A DNA stretch of 64,000 nucleotides from Bog-756 sp963725275 (GTDB lineage: Bacteria; Actinomycetota; Acidimicrobiia; Acidimicrobiales; RAAP-2). The notes beneath the pieces are model-generated. The model made no database searches. It was not told where the DNA came from and worked only from the letters and a program-made list of their open reading frames with translations. Positions within the stretch are counted from its first letter, which is position 1, and each line of letters opens with the position of its first letter. Both the position numbers and the translations under genes were made by a program. The stretch is from NCBI GenBank assembly GCA_963725275.1, contig CAVRXS010000005.1, forward strand, positions 744,001-808,000, read 5' to 3'. Positions 43,373 to 51,829 of the stretch are shown here, piece after piece.

Positions 43373-44856
43373 ACCGACTCCTCGAGGACGATCACGGGCG
43401 CCTCGATGCCGGCACCGGCAACGTCCGCAGGTCCGTCCGTCGCACCCTGTACCGACCCCGGCGGACCGAGCAGACAACACACCAGGCCCGACGAGGCGGC
43501 CATGGTGGCAGCGAACCACCACAGGTGATGGAAGTGGGAGAGCGCGTCCAACTCGCCGGTCGGGGTACCCAGGATCACCACGAGCACCGCAACCCCGAGC
43601 GCTCCACCCACCTGGCGGGCGGTCTGGTTCACAGCGCTTCCCACCGCGAACCGCTCCGGATGGAGACTGGAGACGGCTGCGGCGCTCAGGACCGGGAAGG
43701 TGAGCCCGATCCCGAGTCCCACCACCAGGGTGCCGGGCAACCAGATCTCGAGATAGTGGGCGTGAAGCCCGACGTGAGTGGCGTACCAGACCAGGCCGGC
43801 GGTGAAGACCACGAAGCCGGTGAGCAGCACCCGCCGGAAGCCGTAGCGACCGGCGAGCTTTCCGGCCGGACCCGCCACCACGGCCACCACCAGCGGGCCC
43901 GGAGTCACCGCCAGTCCGGCCCGCAGGATCGAGTAATGCCACACCGACGTCAGGAACAGGATGTTCCCGAGCAGCATGGCAAAGAAGCCCATCGAGTAGA
44001 GCAGGGCCGCGGTGTTTGACACGCTGAACGAGCGGGACCTGAAGAGGGTGAGGTCCAGTACGGGTTGGGGGTGACGGGACGAGCGCCGGAGGAAGGCGGC
44101 ACCGAGCACCACGAAGAGCACCAATGCACCGACGACCCGTGCGCTCGACCAGCCCCAGTCGGGTCCCTGGGAGATGGCGAGCACCAGAGCGGCGAGGCCC
44201 ACGGCCAGGAGGGCGACCCCGGGGTAGTCGGGAGACGAGGCCGACGTGTCGCCCCGCACCGATGGGAGCACGTTGCGACCGACCAGCCAGGCGGCGAGCC
44301 CGATGGGCAGGTTCACGAAGAACGCAGCGCGCCAGCCGAACCCGGTGATCAGGAGGGCACCCAGCGAGGGGCCGGTGGCGACCGCCAGCGCGCCGATGCC
44401 GCCCCACATCGCGACCACCTGGGAGCGTCTGTCAGAGGGGTAGGCGGTGAGCAGCAGACCGAGCGAAGATGGCAGGAGCGCGGCCGCCCCCACCCCCTGG
44501 ATCAGCCGGCCGGCGACGAGCAGCGGGACGGTGGGGGCCAGGCCTGCCAGGCCGGACCCCAGGCAGAAGACGGCGAGTCCGGCGAAGAACACGCGGCGGC
44601 TCCCGAGCCGGTCGGCAGTGCGGCCGGCCACGACCAGGAGGGCGCCGAAGACGATGGAGTACCCGGTGATGACCCACGTCAGCGACGCGGCGGTGTCCCC
44701 ACGGAACGACCGCTCGAGCGCGGGAAAGGCCACGTTCACGATGGACAGGTCCAGAGAGGCCATGAAGGCCCCGAGTGCGGTCACCACGAATATCTCCCGC
44801 AGGCGCCCTCGTGCGTCCCTGTCGACGGTCGATTCCCGCGCGGTCAGTTCTCTCAT
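43369..44856 (-). CDS. MFS drug:H+ antiporter, DHA2 (EmrB/QacA) family
   Basis: About 495 residues from ATG 44856, with fourteen predicted membrane helices. ALGAFMASLDLSIVNVAFP is the DHA2 signature (motif D1-like), GRTADRLGSRRVFF is motif A, and RLIQGVGAAALLP and the GPSLGALLITGFGWRAAFFVN motif C region follow. It should export a hydrophobic compound using the proton gradient. The divergent HxlR regulator 53 bases away probably controls it. The thioesterase start overlaps its stop. Confidence 0.9.
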   Translation of the reverse strand: MRELTARESTVDRDARGRLREIFVVTALGAFMASLDLSIVNVAFPALERSFRGDTAASLTWVITGYSIVFGALLVVAGRTADRLGSRRVFFAGLAVFCLGSGLAGLAPTVPLLVAGRLIQGVGAAALLPSSLGLLLTAYPSDRRSQVVAMWGGIGALAVATGPSLGALLITGFGWRAAFFVNLPIGLAAWLVGRNVLPSVRGDTSASSPDYPGVALLAVGLAALVLAISQGPDWGWSSARVVGALVLFVVLGAAFLRRSSRHPQPVLDLTLFRSRSFSVSNTAALLYSMGFFAMLLGNILFLTSVWHYSILRAGLAVTPGPLVVAVVAGPAGKLAGRYGFRRVLLTGFVVFTAGLVWYATHVGLHAHYLEIWLPGTLVVGLGIGLTFPVLSAAAVSSLHPERFAVGSAVNQTARQVGGALGVAVLVVILGTPTGELDALSHFHHLWWFAATMAASSGLVCCLLGPPGSVQGATDGPADVAGAGIEAPVIVLEESV

Positions 44857-44909
44857 GCAATGCACATTAACGGATAGCATTTTATGATGCAACCCTCTAG
44901 ACTGGCCGC
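44857..44909. promoter_or_regulatory. Divergent promoter/operator region of the MFS and HxlR genes
   Basis: This 53-base intergenic is clearly more AT-rich than its surroundings. It contains GCAT-TTTATG-ATGC (44877-44890), a short inverted repeat near the centre and a plausible HxlR binding site overlapping both promoters. The direction of control is not evident from sequence. Confidence 0.45.
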
Positions 44910-45395
44910 ATGGAACGGAAGAGCTTCGTTGACATGGATTGCTCGGTGGCCCAGTGTCTCGAGGTGGTGGGCGAATGGTGGACCATGCTCATCATTCGTG
45001 ACGCGTTTCTGGGGATCACCCGGTTCGAGGACTTCCAGCGCCGGCTCGGGATCTCGCGCAACATCCTCCAGCAGCGTCTCACCCGGCTCGTCGACTCCGG
45101 CGTCCTGACCCGGGTTCCCTATTCGGAGCACCCGCCGCGGGTCGACTACCGCCTGACCGACAAGGGCCGCGACCTCTGGCCGGTGCTCACGGCGATGCGC
45201 CAGTGGGGCGACACCCATGCAGCCCCGGCCGGACCTCCCGTAGCGGTCACCCACAAACCGTGCGGGTCATCGGAGCCGCTGGTGTTGGTGTGCCCCGACT
45301 GCGGCGAACCGGTGGGGCCCCGCGACGTCACCGCCGGGGCCGGTGCCGGACGGGAACCCGTTGGGCTGGGCTCCCGCCTCCGCACTCCCGGCTGA
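44910..45395 (+). CDS. HxlR-family transcriptional regulator
   Basis: 161 residues. The winged HTH matches HxlR: DCSVAQCLEVVGEWWTMLII, RFEDFQRRLGISRNILQQRL and then RVDYRLTDKGRDL. A C-terminal extension contains HKPCGSSEPLVLVCPDCGEP, a small Cys-rich zinc-ribbon-like tail found in part of the family. HxlR proteins respond to quinones, aldehydes or other electrophiles, or to small ligands. The divergent MFS transporter is the probable target. Confidence 0.9.
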   Translation: MERKSFVDMDCSVAQCLEVVGEWWTMLIIRDAFLGITRFEDFQRRLGISRNILQQRLTRLVDSGVLTRVPYSEHPPRVDYRLTDKGRDLWPVLTAMRQWGDTHAAPAGPPVAVTHKPCGSSEPLVLVCPDCGEPVGPRDVTAGAGAGREPVGLGSRLRTPG

Positions 45396-45503
45396 GGCAG
45401 GCGATCCGCCCGCGCTCCCATCCGGGCGAACGCGCGGGGTTGCGACCCTCCGGCGGCCTCGTCCGTGGACGGTATTCCCGCGGGCAAGTAGCTTCTGATC
45501 CGG

Positions 45504-46025
45504 ATGCTCAGGTCTCGCTCACCAGAGACAGGTCTCACCGGGAGTCCCCAATTGTGGAGCCATGAGGCGTTGGTCACGATCGATGCACCACCACCCGATG
45601 TGTGGAGAGTCCTCGTCGATATCGACCATTATCCGGCGTGGAACCGGTACGCCACCTCCGCGCTCGGCGAAGTGCGCATCGGTGGGCACGTCACCATCAA
45701 CGTGCCCCGTCAAGGCGAAAAACGCGGGCCGGTGGACAATCTGGTCATCGAGATCGTCGCCGACCGTCGTCTGTGTTGGCGATCGTTGAGTTGGTACAGG
45801 TTTCTCGTCTACGGCGTGCGCTGTCGGCACCTGGAAGCCCAATCCGACGGCACGACCGTGTTCCGCGAGGTGGAGACGATGCACGGACCACTCGCTGGTG
45901 TCATCCGACGGACCATGGCGCCACAGCTCCTGCGTGGCCTGCAGACGGAGTGCGATTCGCTGAGGGAAACGGAGTGCGATTCGCTGAGGGAAGAAGTCGA
46001 GCGGACCAGCAAAAAGTCTCACTAG
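45504..46025 (+). CDS. SRPBCC-family protein (polyketide cyclase/START-like)
   Basis: 173 residues. ALVTIDAPPPDVWRVLVDID and YPAWNRYATSALGEVRIGGH are typical of the N-terminal strand-helix-strand of SRPBCC ligand-binding proteins, and the C-terminal helix GVIRRTMAPQLLRGLQTECD closes the cavity. The helix is lengthened by an exact duplication (TECDSLRE twice). The true start may be near 45560, before the domain. It probably binds a hydrophobic ligand. A CMD-family gene follows closely. Confidence 0.8.
   Translation: MLRSRSPETGLTGSPQLWSHEALVTIDAPPPDVWRVLVDIDHYPAWNRYATSALGEVRIGGHVTINVPRQGEKRGPVDNLVIEIVADRRLCWRSLSWYRFLVYGVRCRHLEAQSDGTTVFREVETMHGPLAGVIRRTMAPQLLRGLQTECDSLRETECDSLREEVERTSKKSH
45945..45992 (+). 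repeat. Perfect 24-bp tandem duplication inside the SRPBCC gene
   Basis: The 24-base unit beginning ACGGAGTGCG occurs twice without change at 45945-45968 and 45969-45992. It duplicates eight residues in frame and looks like a very recent slippage event. Confidence 0.95.
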
Positions 46026-46043
46026 CATGCCAGGGACCGATTG

Positions 46044-46538
46044 ATGGGCCGCTTCGATCCACCCGATCCGCTCCCGGACATCGTCTCGTTGACGGTGCCC
46101 GACGGTGGTTCGGCCCCGATCACCATCGTGGCGCTCGCGCATTCCGAACGGCTACTGGCCCCCTTCCTCGGCTGGGCAGCGGCCTTGGCGCTCGACGGTC
46201 AGCTGGACAAACGCCAACACGAGATTCTCGCCCTTCGGACTGCGCAGAATTGCGGCTCCGAGTTCGAGTGGGTCGAACACGCGCGCTTCGCCCGGGCAGC
46301 TGGGCTCACCGACGACGAGATCGATCGGATCGCTGTGGGAGCCGACGGTGGTTGGAGTCGCGCCGAACAGCTGCTGATCATCGCCACCGACGAATTGCAC
46401 CGTGACTCGACGATCTGTCTCGCTACCTGGTCGGAACTCGCTGCGCACTACAGCTCCGCACAGCTGGTCGAAGCCATCTTCGTGGTCGGTCAGTACACGA
46501 TGTTGTCGATGGTGGCCAACGTCGCTGACGCCGACTGA
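46044..46538 (+). CDS. Carboxymuconolactone decarboxylase (CMD/AhpD-like) family protein
   Basis: 164 residues. KRQHEILALRTAQNCGSEFE and WVEHARFARAAGLTDDEIDR match the CMD helical core, with the characteristic E-W-x-x-H. The CxxC redox pair of AhpD is reduced to one Cys here (NCGSEFEW), so peroxidase activity is unlikely. YTMLSMVANVADAD ends the domain normally. Members without CxxC are decarboxylases or have unknown roles. It starts about 19 bases after the SRPBCC gene. Confidence 0.82.
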   Translation: MGRFDPPDPLPDIVSLTVPDGGSAPITIVALAHSERLLAPFLGWAAALALDGQLDKRQHEILALRTAQNCGSEFEWVEHARFARAAGLTDDEIDRIAVGADGGWSRAEQLLIIATDELHRDSTICLATWSELAAHYSSAQLVEAIFVVGQYTMLSMVANVADAD

Positions 46539-46750
46539 GGCCTGACCCCTGGAACCGGACCGGCTCCCGCCTGACTGACCAGGTCTGGGCACCGACGTCG
46601 GAAGCTCCGGACTACCAGGCAGAACATCGAAATTTCTCGCGGCGATTGTTCTTTGTGATGGGCGCCCGTTCGGACCCCTTCCGGAGCCCTGACCTGGGCA
46701 CCTCGAGATCGACCGTCCACCGGTGATGCGGACCCCCACCGGACGGAGGG

Positions 46751-46807
46751 TTGACGGGACCCGTACCGGTGCTAATCTCTAGTAAACAGACCATATAACT
46801 AGAGATT
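46751..46807 (+). promoter_or_regulatory. Promoter with overlapping 10-bp inverted-repeat operator
   Basis: TTGACG (46751-46756), a 16-base spacer and TAATCT (46773-46778) form a good promoter. Overlapping it is a perfect inverted repeat: AATCTCTAGT (46774-46783) and ACTAGAGATT (46798-46807), separated by 14 bases. The left arm covers the -10 element, so the site would suit a repressor or feed back on the gene that starts at 46820. It could also fold as an RNA hairpin in the leader. Confidence 0.6.
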
Positions 46808-46819
46808 GGTCCAAGATCC

Positions 46820-47461
46820 GTGAGTCACAGCCAAACGGTCAGCTCCACAGGCGTTCTCGAGCGACCTCGCCAGCAGGGCAATGGGCCCGTCCCCTCGACG
46901 TCGATAGTTTCGACTGAGCCGCGGGTCGTCGTTGCCGAGGCCGATGAGTCGGTAGAGGCGGGTGGTGATCGCTCCGTCCGGACGCCGGCACTCATCGTGC
47001 TCGCCACCGTTGCCATTTTCGAGGGGTACCGGTGGTTGGGAGTCATCCCAACAAGTCACACCGGGCTCTCTGCCCTTGCCTCGAGCCATATCGTGGTCGT
47101 GTCGCTCGCCGTCCTCGTTTCGCTGGCCGGTCATGCGCTGACCCACCAACGGAGCACCCGACGACGCTGGCGGTGCGGGGCAGCCGTTACATGGGCGGGT
47201 ATCACCGTCACGGGGACAGCGGCCACACTCGTGACGGTGGGGGGTCGGCTACCGCCGTACACCCTCGGTGTCGCCTACCTTCTCCTGGCAGCTGCGGCTT
47301 TGAGCGCCGCGACGATGAGCGGACGCCCCAGGCGGGACGGGTCGCAACAGCCCGTCGACCCGTCGGTCCGATATGGGGCCCGATTGTCGACGCCGTCCGA
47401 GCCTCGGGATCAGCCGACGAGCACACCGTCAGCCTGGGGTCGGAGGAATGAGAGCGACTAG
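46820..47461 (+). CDS. Hypothetical membrane protein
   Basis: 213 residues. A ~55-residue hydrophilic N-terminus is followed by about four membrane helices: TPALIVLATVAIFEGYRWLG, ALASSHIVVVSLAVLVSLAG, AAVTWAGITVTGTAATLVTV and YTLGVAYLLLAAAALSAATM. A long Pro/Ser/Arg-rich tail follows. No family is recognised. A promoter with an inverted repeat lies directly upstream. It is convergent with the PAS-LuxR gene, overlapping by four bases. Confidence 0.55.
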   Translation: MSHSQTVSSTGVLERPRQQGNGPVPSTSIVSTEPRVVVAEADESVEAGGDRSVRTPALIVLATVAIFEGYRWLGVIPTSHTGLSALASSHIVVVSLAVLVSLAGHALTHQRSTRRRWRCGAAVTWAGITVTGTAATLVTVGGRLPPYTLGVAYLLLAAAALSAATMSGRPRRDGSQQPVDPSVRYGARLSTPSEPRDQPTSTPSAWGRRNESD

Positions 47462-48477
47462 TGACCGCTCCGAGCAGCAGACGCTCGAAGGAGGACGGCG
47501 AGCAGCTCGGTTTGGGAATGCACCCCGAATTTCCGATAGATCGCGACGAGATGATTTCGAACAGTGCTCGGACTCAGATACATCGATCGTGCGATCTCGG
47601 GAACGCGGTCCCCTGCGATCAGTCGGGCGACGATCTCGGTCTGACGTGCCGAGAGATCGTGTTCGAGCGACAGGGTCTTCACGACAGGAAGAGCATCGAG
47701 GGTCTTGCTCGCCTGCGCCTCGATCATGCGATGACGGGCCTGTTCCACGATCTCTGACCCGGAGCGCACGTCTGCCGAGGATGGCTCGCTGATGACGACG
47801 CCGAGTCTCGGAGGATTGTGCTCACACATCCGAGTGATCGAGCAGTAGCGTTCGGCCCAACGGTCCTGCCCCACCCGCATGCGAGTGAGCACCGTGACAC
47901 CCAGATGATCGACCGATGTCTTCGTGACTGCAGCCAAGAAGTCGACAACCGCCGAGGGGTGGACGAGGCCCAGCAGCGGAAAGCCCCGGAGCTCGGATCC
48001 CTGCACGCCGAGAAGGCGGGCATTGGTGCTCGCGTATTCGATCTGCCAGGCGTGATCCGTTATCGCCAGGACGATGTCGGACATCCTGATCGTCGTTTCG
48101 ACTGCGTGGGTGGGCTCGAGACCCGAGAGCAAGATCCACAGTCCATAGGGCTTGTCGCCCGGACCGTCTATCCGGCGACCGGAAACACTGACCGTGAGTG
48201 GTGTCCCGTCGGGTTTCACGATCCGGCGCCGCACCTGATAGCCGTCGATCACCTTGTCAGCCATCGCCGAGTAGGCGGCTTCGGCAGGTTCGCGATCGGC
48301 GGAGTCGATGAGAGACAAGACATCGCGCCCGATGAGGTCAGATACCGGCGACCCAAAGATGTCGGCCGCTCGTGCATTGGCGGCGATCAAGCCGTGAGTC
48401 TGAAGCTCCGTCAGGATGGCCGGCACCGGCAACCCTTCGAGTGACGTAACGATCTCGTCCAATTCCTCAACTGGCAT
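47458..48477 (-). CDS. PAS-PAS-LuxR transcriptional regulator
   Basis: About 339 residues from ATG 48477. Two PAS-like sensor regions come first (VPAILTELQTHGLIAANARA, then IVLAITDHAWQIEYASTNAR). The C-terminal LuxR-type HTH is complete: LSARQTEIVARLIAGDRVPE, then SPSTVRNHLVAIYRKFGV. No receiver domain or phospho-acceptor Asp is present, so activity is probably set by a ligand or cofactor bound in the PAS domains. The inverted repeat at 48634-48662 lies upstream and may be its operator. Confidence 0.88.
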   Translation of the reverse strand: MPVEELDEIVTSLEGLPVPAILTELQTHGLIAANARAADIFGSPVSDLIGRDVLSLIDSADREPAEAAYSAMADKVIDGYQVRRRIVKPDGTPLTVSVSGRRIDGPGDKPYGLWILLSGLEPTHAVETTIRMSDIVLAITDHAWQIEYASTNARLLGVQGSELRGFPLLGLVHPSAVVDFLAAVTKTSVDHLGVTVLTRMRVGQDRWAERYCSITRMCEHNPPRLGVVISEPSSADVRSGSEIVEQARHRMIEAQASKTLDALPVVKTLSLEHDLSARQTEIVARLIAGDRVPEIARSMYLSPSTVRNHLVAIYRKFGVHSQTELLAVLLRASAARSGH

Positions 48478-48633
48478 ATCGACTCCACCCTGTCGATCCA
48501 CATGGTGCAAAGCGTCAGATCATGTCCAGCCACACAGGTCATTCCGAGAGAGTTGCGAGGAATGTCAGTAACTGGCGACAGTGTGATCCGGTCCTCGCCG
48601 TCCGCACCACAGAGAGGCTAAGCGGTGACATTC

Positions 48634-48662
48634 GCCTAGGCAATCGTGACGGTTGCCTAGGC
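48634..48662. promoter_or_regulatory. Perfect 10-bp inverted repeat in a divergent intergenic region
   Basis: GCCTAGGCAA (48634-48643) and TTGCCTAGGC (48653-48662) are exact reverse complements with a nine-base loop. It lies in the 336-base intergenic region 48478-48813 between the LuxR gene (leftward) and the PilZ gene (rightward), which otherwise holds no recognisable gene. A regulator-binding site is most likely; it lacks the U-run of a terminator. Confidence 0.65.
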
Positions 48663-48813
48663 CAGGCCGGCAACGGTCCGGATACCCTCGTTGCGGTGAC
48701 CTGAATCCCGTGGCGCAGTGCCTTGGTTCGGACATTCTCTGCGACGGGCTTGTCATCCCGGCATCCGTACGAGCAGTGATGTGTACCCGCGACCATACGA
48801 GGCGGGAGAGCAG

Positions 48814-49165
48814 ATGGAAAAGTGTAGACGGGCCCCTCGAGTCAGCACGACTTCATGGTTTGGCCGCTACGTGGTCGAAAACGAACCAGGGTCAGGCTGG
48901 GAGGAGTGCATGGTCATCGATATTTCGATCCTGGGGCTCGGACTGGCTCTTCGGCACAGTGACCGAGGACATGGTCGGAAATCGACTCGTGGTTCACGTC
49001 GGCGCGCCTGCGGGAGAATCCGTGAGTCTGCGTCTGGTGGGCCAGCTGAAGAACTTGAGTCCAGGTCGACTCGGGGGCGTCCGAGCGGGGCTCGAATTCG
49101 TCGACCTCTCTGAGACCGAGCGGGAGATTCTGAAGGCCATGGAACTGCTCAAAGTGGCATGGTAA
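48814..49165 (+). pseudogene. PilZ-domain protein with a frameshift
   Basis: The first part (MEKCRRAPRVSTTSWFGRYV, then VIDISILGLGL) has the RxxxR and D-x-S-x-x-G signature of the PilZ c-di-GMP-binding domain. The rest (FGTVTEDMVGNRLVVHVGAP, then VSLRLVGQLKNLS and AGLEFVDLSETERE) continues in the next frame after about 48943-48948. Removing one G restores a ~116-residue PilZ protein. A GGGAGAG ribosome site supports the ATG at 48814. If intact it would respond to cyclic di-GMP. Confidence 0.72.
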
Positions 49166-49211
49166 CTCTGGCCATCATCCAGAACCACGAAGGCGAGCGA
49201 TGGGTGGCCTC

Positions 49212-50266
49212 TCAGTATTCTCGGGCCAGGTCGACCACGTTCACGAGGTCCTGACCACCAACGTACCGGGCGAGATTGTCGTAAAAGAGCTCAGCGACCC
49301 GCTCCATGTATCGGTCGGCGGATGCTGAGCTGTGTGGTGAGATCGAGAGATTGGGAGTGTCCCACAGCGGGCTGTCCGGGGGGAGGGGTTCCTGCTTGGC
49401 GACGTCCAACGCAGCCGCGCGTAAGTGCCCGGAGCGTAAGGCCTCGATCAACGCCGCCTCGTCCACCAGTAGCCCTCGCGCGCGACGTTTATGAAGATCG
49501 ACCCGCGACGCATCGCCGCGAAAGCCGTCGCATCGAAGAGATTTGCGTTCGCGGCAGTCCCTGGCGCCGATACGACGACAATGTGCGCAGATCCGAGCGC
49601 GTGCATGAGTTGGTCAGGCCCGATCACCTCGTCCGCGTACGGCGAGGACATATCGGGTGTCCACGAACGCCGCACACCTACGACACGGACGTCGAAGGCC
49701 TTCAACCGTCGCCCGACCTCTCTGCCGATTGCGCCCAATCCGACGACAAGTGCTTGTCGGCCAGCCACCAACGCCCCAAGTTTCTGATCCCAAACATGAT
49801 CGCGCTGTTGCTCGGCGTGCTCATCCAGACGTTTGTAGACGGCGAGCACCCGTGCCAGGACCCATTCGGCAATCGGTACAGCTCCTATCCCGGCCGCGTT
49901 CGTCAGGAGGATCGGGCCGTCCTCCAGTCCCGACGGGACGAACTGTCCGACGCCTGAGCCGGCAGATTGAATCCACCGCAGATGCGGCGCGAGAGCAGGT
50001 AGGTCGAGCGGGGCATCGAGCGTCAGCATCACCTGAGCTCGAGCGAGCGCGTCACGGAGGGCGGGGTCGATAGCCGGTTCGCCACTGGCGAGGTCGCTCG
50101 CAGTCGGTGACTCCGATCGACGGGTCCGCTGCTCGTGTCCGAGGTCGTACGGCGCGACGATGACCTCTGATTCCGGGACGATCTCGCGGATGCGAGCTTG
50201 GTCGACGACCGGGCGCAGCGGCTCGTACGCGACATGGATGACAAGCCGTCCTGGTTCGGTCATCAC
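49212..50266 (-). pseudogene. D-2-hydroxyacid dehydrogenase, frameshifted near the C-terminus
   Basis: The N-terminal catalytic and NAD-binding regions (WIQSAGSGVGQFVPSGLEDG, VVGLGAIGREVGRRL) are in one frame to IFINVARE. The C-terminus (VDEAALIEALRSGHLRAAAL, then PLWDTPNLSISPHSSASADR with the catalytic His) is in another. A missing G in the G run at about 49473-49475 explains the break and would restore INVAREGLLVDEAAL. Joined, it is a normal ~350-residue NAD-dependent 2-hydroxyacid dehydrogenase. Its start overlaps the nitroreductase stop, so it is the last gene of the operon from 52876. Confidence 0.8.
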
Positions 50267-50964
50267 GGTACGAGTGCGTTCCAGACGACAACATCCTCTA
50301 CCGGCTTACGCGGCGAGCGCGAGAAACCGTCCCCGATCGTGAACCCGACAGGGATCAGGCAGGTCTGATCCCATCCACTCGGCAGTCCGAGAATGTCAGC
50401 CATGGCCGCCTGGTCGCCCTGATGGGCCGTCGTCAAAACGGAGCCCAATCCCCGGCTGCGCAGCGCGAGCTGGAAGTTCCACACGGCGGGAAGTATCGAC
50501 GCGTACATGCCGGATGTCATGCCGTGGGTCTCGGCACCACCACCTTCGCGCAACGCGGGATCAGGCATGAGGACGCGATAGCGTGCCTCGGCCGCGGACA
50601 CGTCATAGCAGGGAATCACGATCGCGGGCACCTCACTCATGTGCTCCGCTAGCCACAGGATCGACCGGGAGATCCGTGCACCGGCATCATCGCCGCGGGA
50701 GAGCTTTGTCTCGAGCATCTGCTGGACCGGCGGTACGGTCATCTTTCGATACTGCTCGCCGACTCTTCGGCGGAGCATTGGATCGTCGATGACGATCCAA
50801 TGCCACTCCTGTGCATTCGAAGCGTTGGGAGCGAAACAGCCGATTTCGATGCACTCCAAGAGGAGTTGACGAGGAACCGGCCGGGTGAGGTCGAGTCGTC
50901 GGCGCACGGCCTTCGTCGTCGTCAGCAGGTAGTCGACTTCGGACCGATGGGGGAGCGTCGTCAT
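50263..50964 (-). CDS. Nitroreductase-family flavoprotein
   Basis: 233 residues from ATG 50964. KAVRRRLDLTRPVPRQLLLE and CFAPNASNAQEWHWIVIDDP are the FMN-binding N-terminal signatures, and LGLPSGWDQTCLIPVGFTIG the typical ending. The enzyme should use FMN and NAD(P)H to reduce or dehydrogenate a small substrate. The start overlaps the UGSC gene stop (ATGA) and the stop overlaps the 2-hydroxyacid dehydrogenase start, so all three are coupled. Confidence 0.85.
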   Translation of the reverse strand: MTTLPHRSEVDYLLTTTKAVRRRLDLTRPVPRQLLLECIEIGCFAPNASNAQEWHWIVIDDPMLRRRVGEQYRKMTVPPVQQMLETKLSRGDDAGARISRSILWLAEHMSEVPAIVIPCYDVSAAEARYRVLMPDPALREGGGAETHGMTSGMYASILPAVWNFQLALRSRGLGSVLTTAHQGDQAAMADILGLPSGWDQTCLIPVGFTIGDGFSRSPRKPVEDVVVWNALVP

Positions 50965-51816
50965 GGACCCGTGGCGCCAGTGATCTCTTCGTCTCGCGGA
51001 TCGAGAACGACCACGGAGCGAAGTCTCGGAAGGCTTCCGGCCAATCGCCCGAACGCGATCTCTGCCAGCGCCCCGCCGGGCAGCACGCAGGCTCGACAGT
51101 TGGCATCCGGCAAGATCAATCTGAGCCGAATCTGTCTCACCGAGATCGTCGATGCTGTCGATCTCGAGATCGGCGCCGTCTGCCGCCAGCAGAGCTCGCA
51201 ATGGCTCGATGTCAACACTGGTCCCAGAGTAGGTGGCCGGTCGGGCTTCTCCCGAGCTCGGTGACCCAACGAACAGCTGTACCACCTGGTCGATGGTTTC
51301 ACCGACCCACTGTTCGAGTGTCGAGTGCTCGGTCCCACCGATCGGGTGGTCGAGCACGAGTTTGCGAATCGAGGACATCCCTCCGTTCGCCGCCAGCGTG
51401 TCCACGACAGGCTCAAAACGAGTGGTGGTGACGAGAAGGGTGGGTACACCGGCTCGCTCGAGCTGGATGGTGTCGCTCACACTGTACGCACTGCAGGATC
51501 CACAATCTGCTGCGCCTGTGATCACGACATCTGCACCGGCCACGAGTTCTGCGAACACGTCCGGCGCAAACGGAACTGCGGCGTTGGCCGACCGGCCACC
51601 CGGGCCCTTCTTGATGACAACTGCCAGCTTCGCACCCACTCGTTCGGCCAGGTACTCCGCAATCGTGGTCATGACGAAGGCGGCGTTCGGCTTGCCATTG
51701 TCGAGCACGCCGATGCGAGCTCCGACAACGGTGTCGAGCCGGGGAGCGAGGGCGAACGAGGAGTTGAGGATATTGCCGTCGGGTCGGTAGATCTGGATCG
51801 CTTCATCGGTACTCAT
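50961..51816 (-). pseudogene. UGSC-family protein (Cys form) with a frameshift
   Basis: Residues 1-240 are in one frame, with LDTVVGARIGVLDNGKPNAA and the family motif TGAADCGSCSAYSVSD (Cys105-Gly-Ser-Cys108). In other members the first Cys is selenocysteine (UGSC); here it is TGT. The C-terminus (LILPDANCRACVLPGGALAE, then GSLPRLRSVVVLDPRDEEIT) is in the next frame. The break lies near 51106-51150 and is consistent with one extra base. The true stop at 50961 overlaps the nitroreductase start, which supports the joined reading; without it the gene would run falsely into the nitroreductase. The function of the family is unknown, probably thiol/selenol redox. Confidence 0.75.
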
Positions 51817-51829
51817 ATGATCCGTCCCA

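Noticed and set aside
51490..51520. Selenocysteine insertion in the UGSC motif
   Set aside because: The codon is TGT, not TGA, and I see no need for recoding; the protein is the Cys form.
50263..51816. Apparent fusion of the UGSC protein with a nitroreductase
   Set aside because: The joining segment is a frame-shifted reading of the UGSC C-terminus. The true UGSC stop at 50961 overlaps a good ATG for the nitroreductase.
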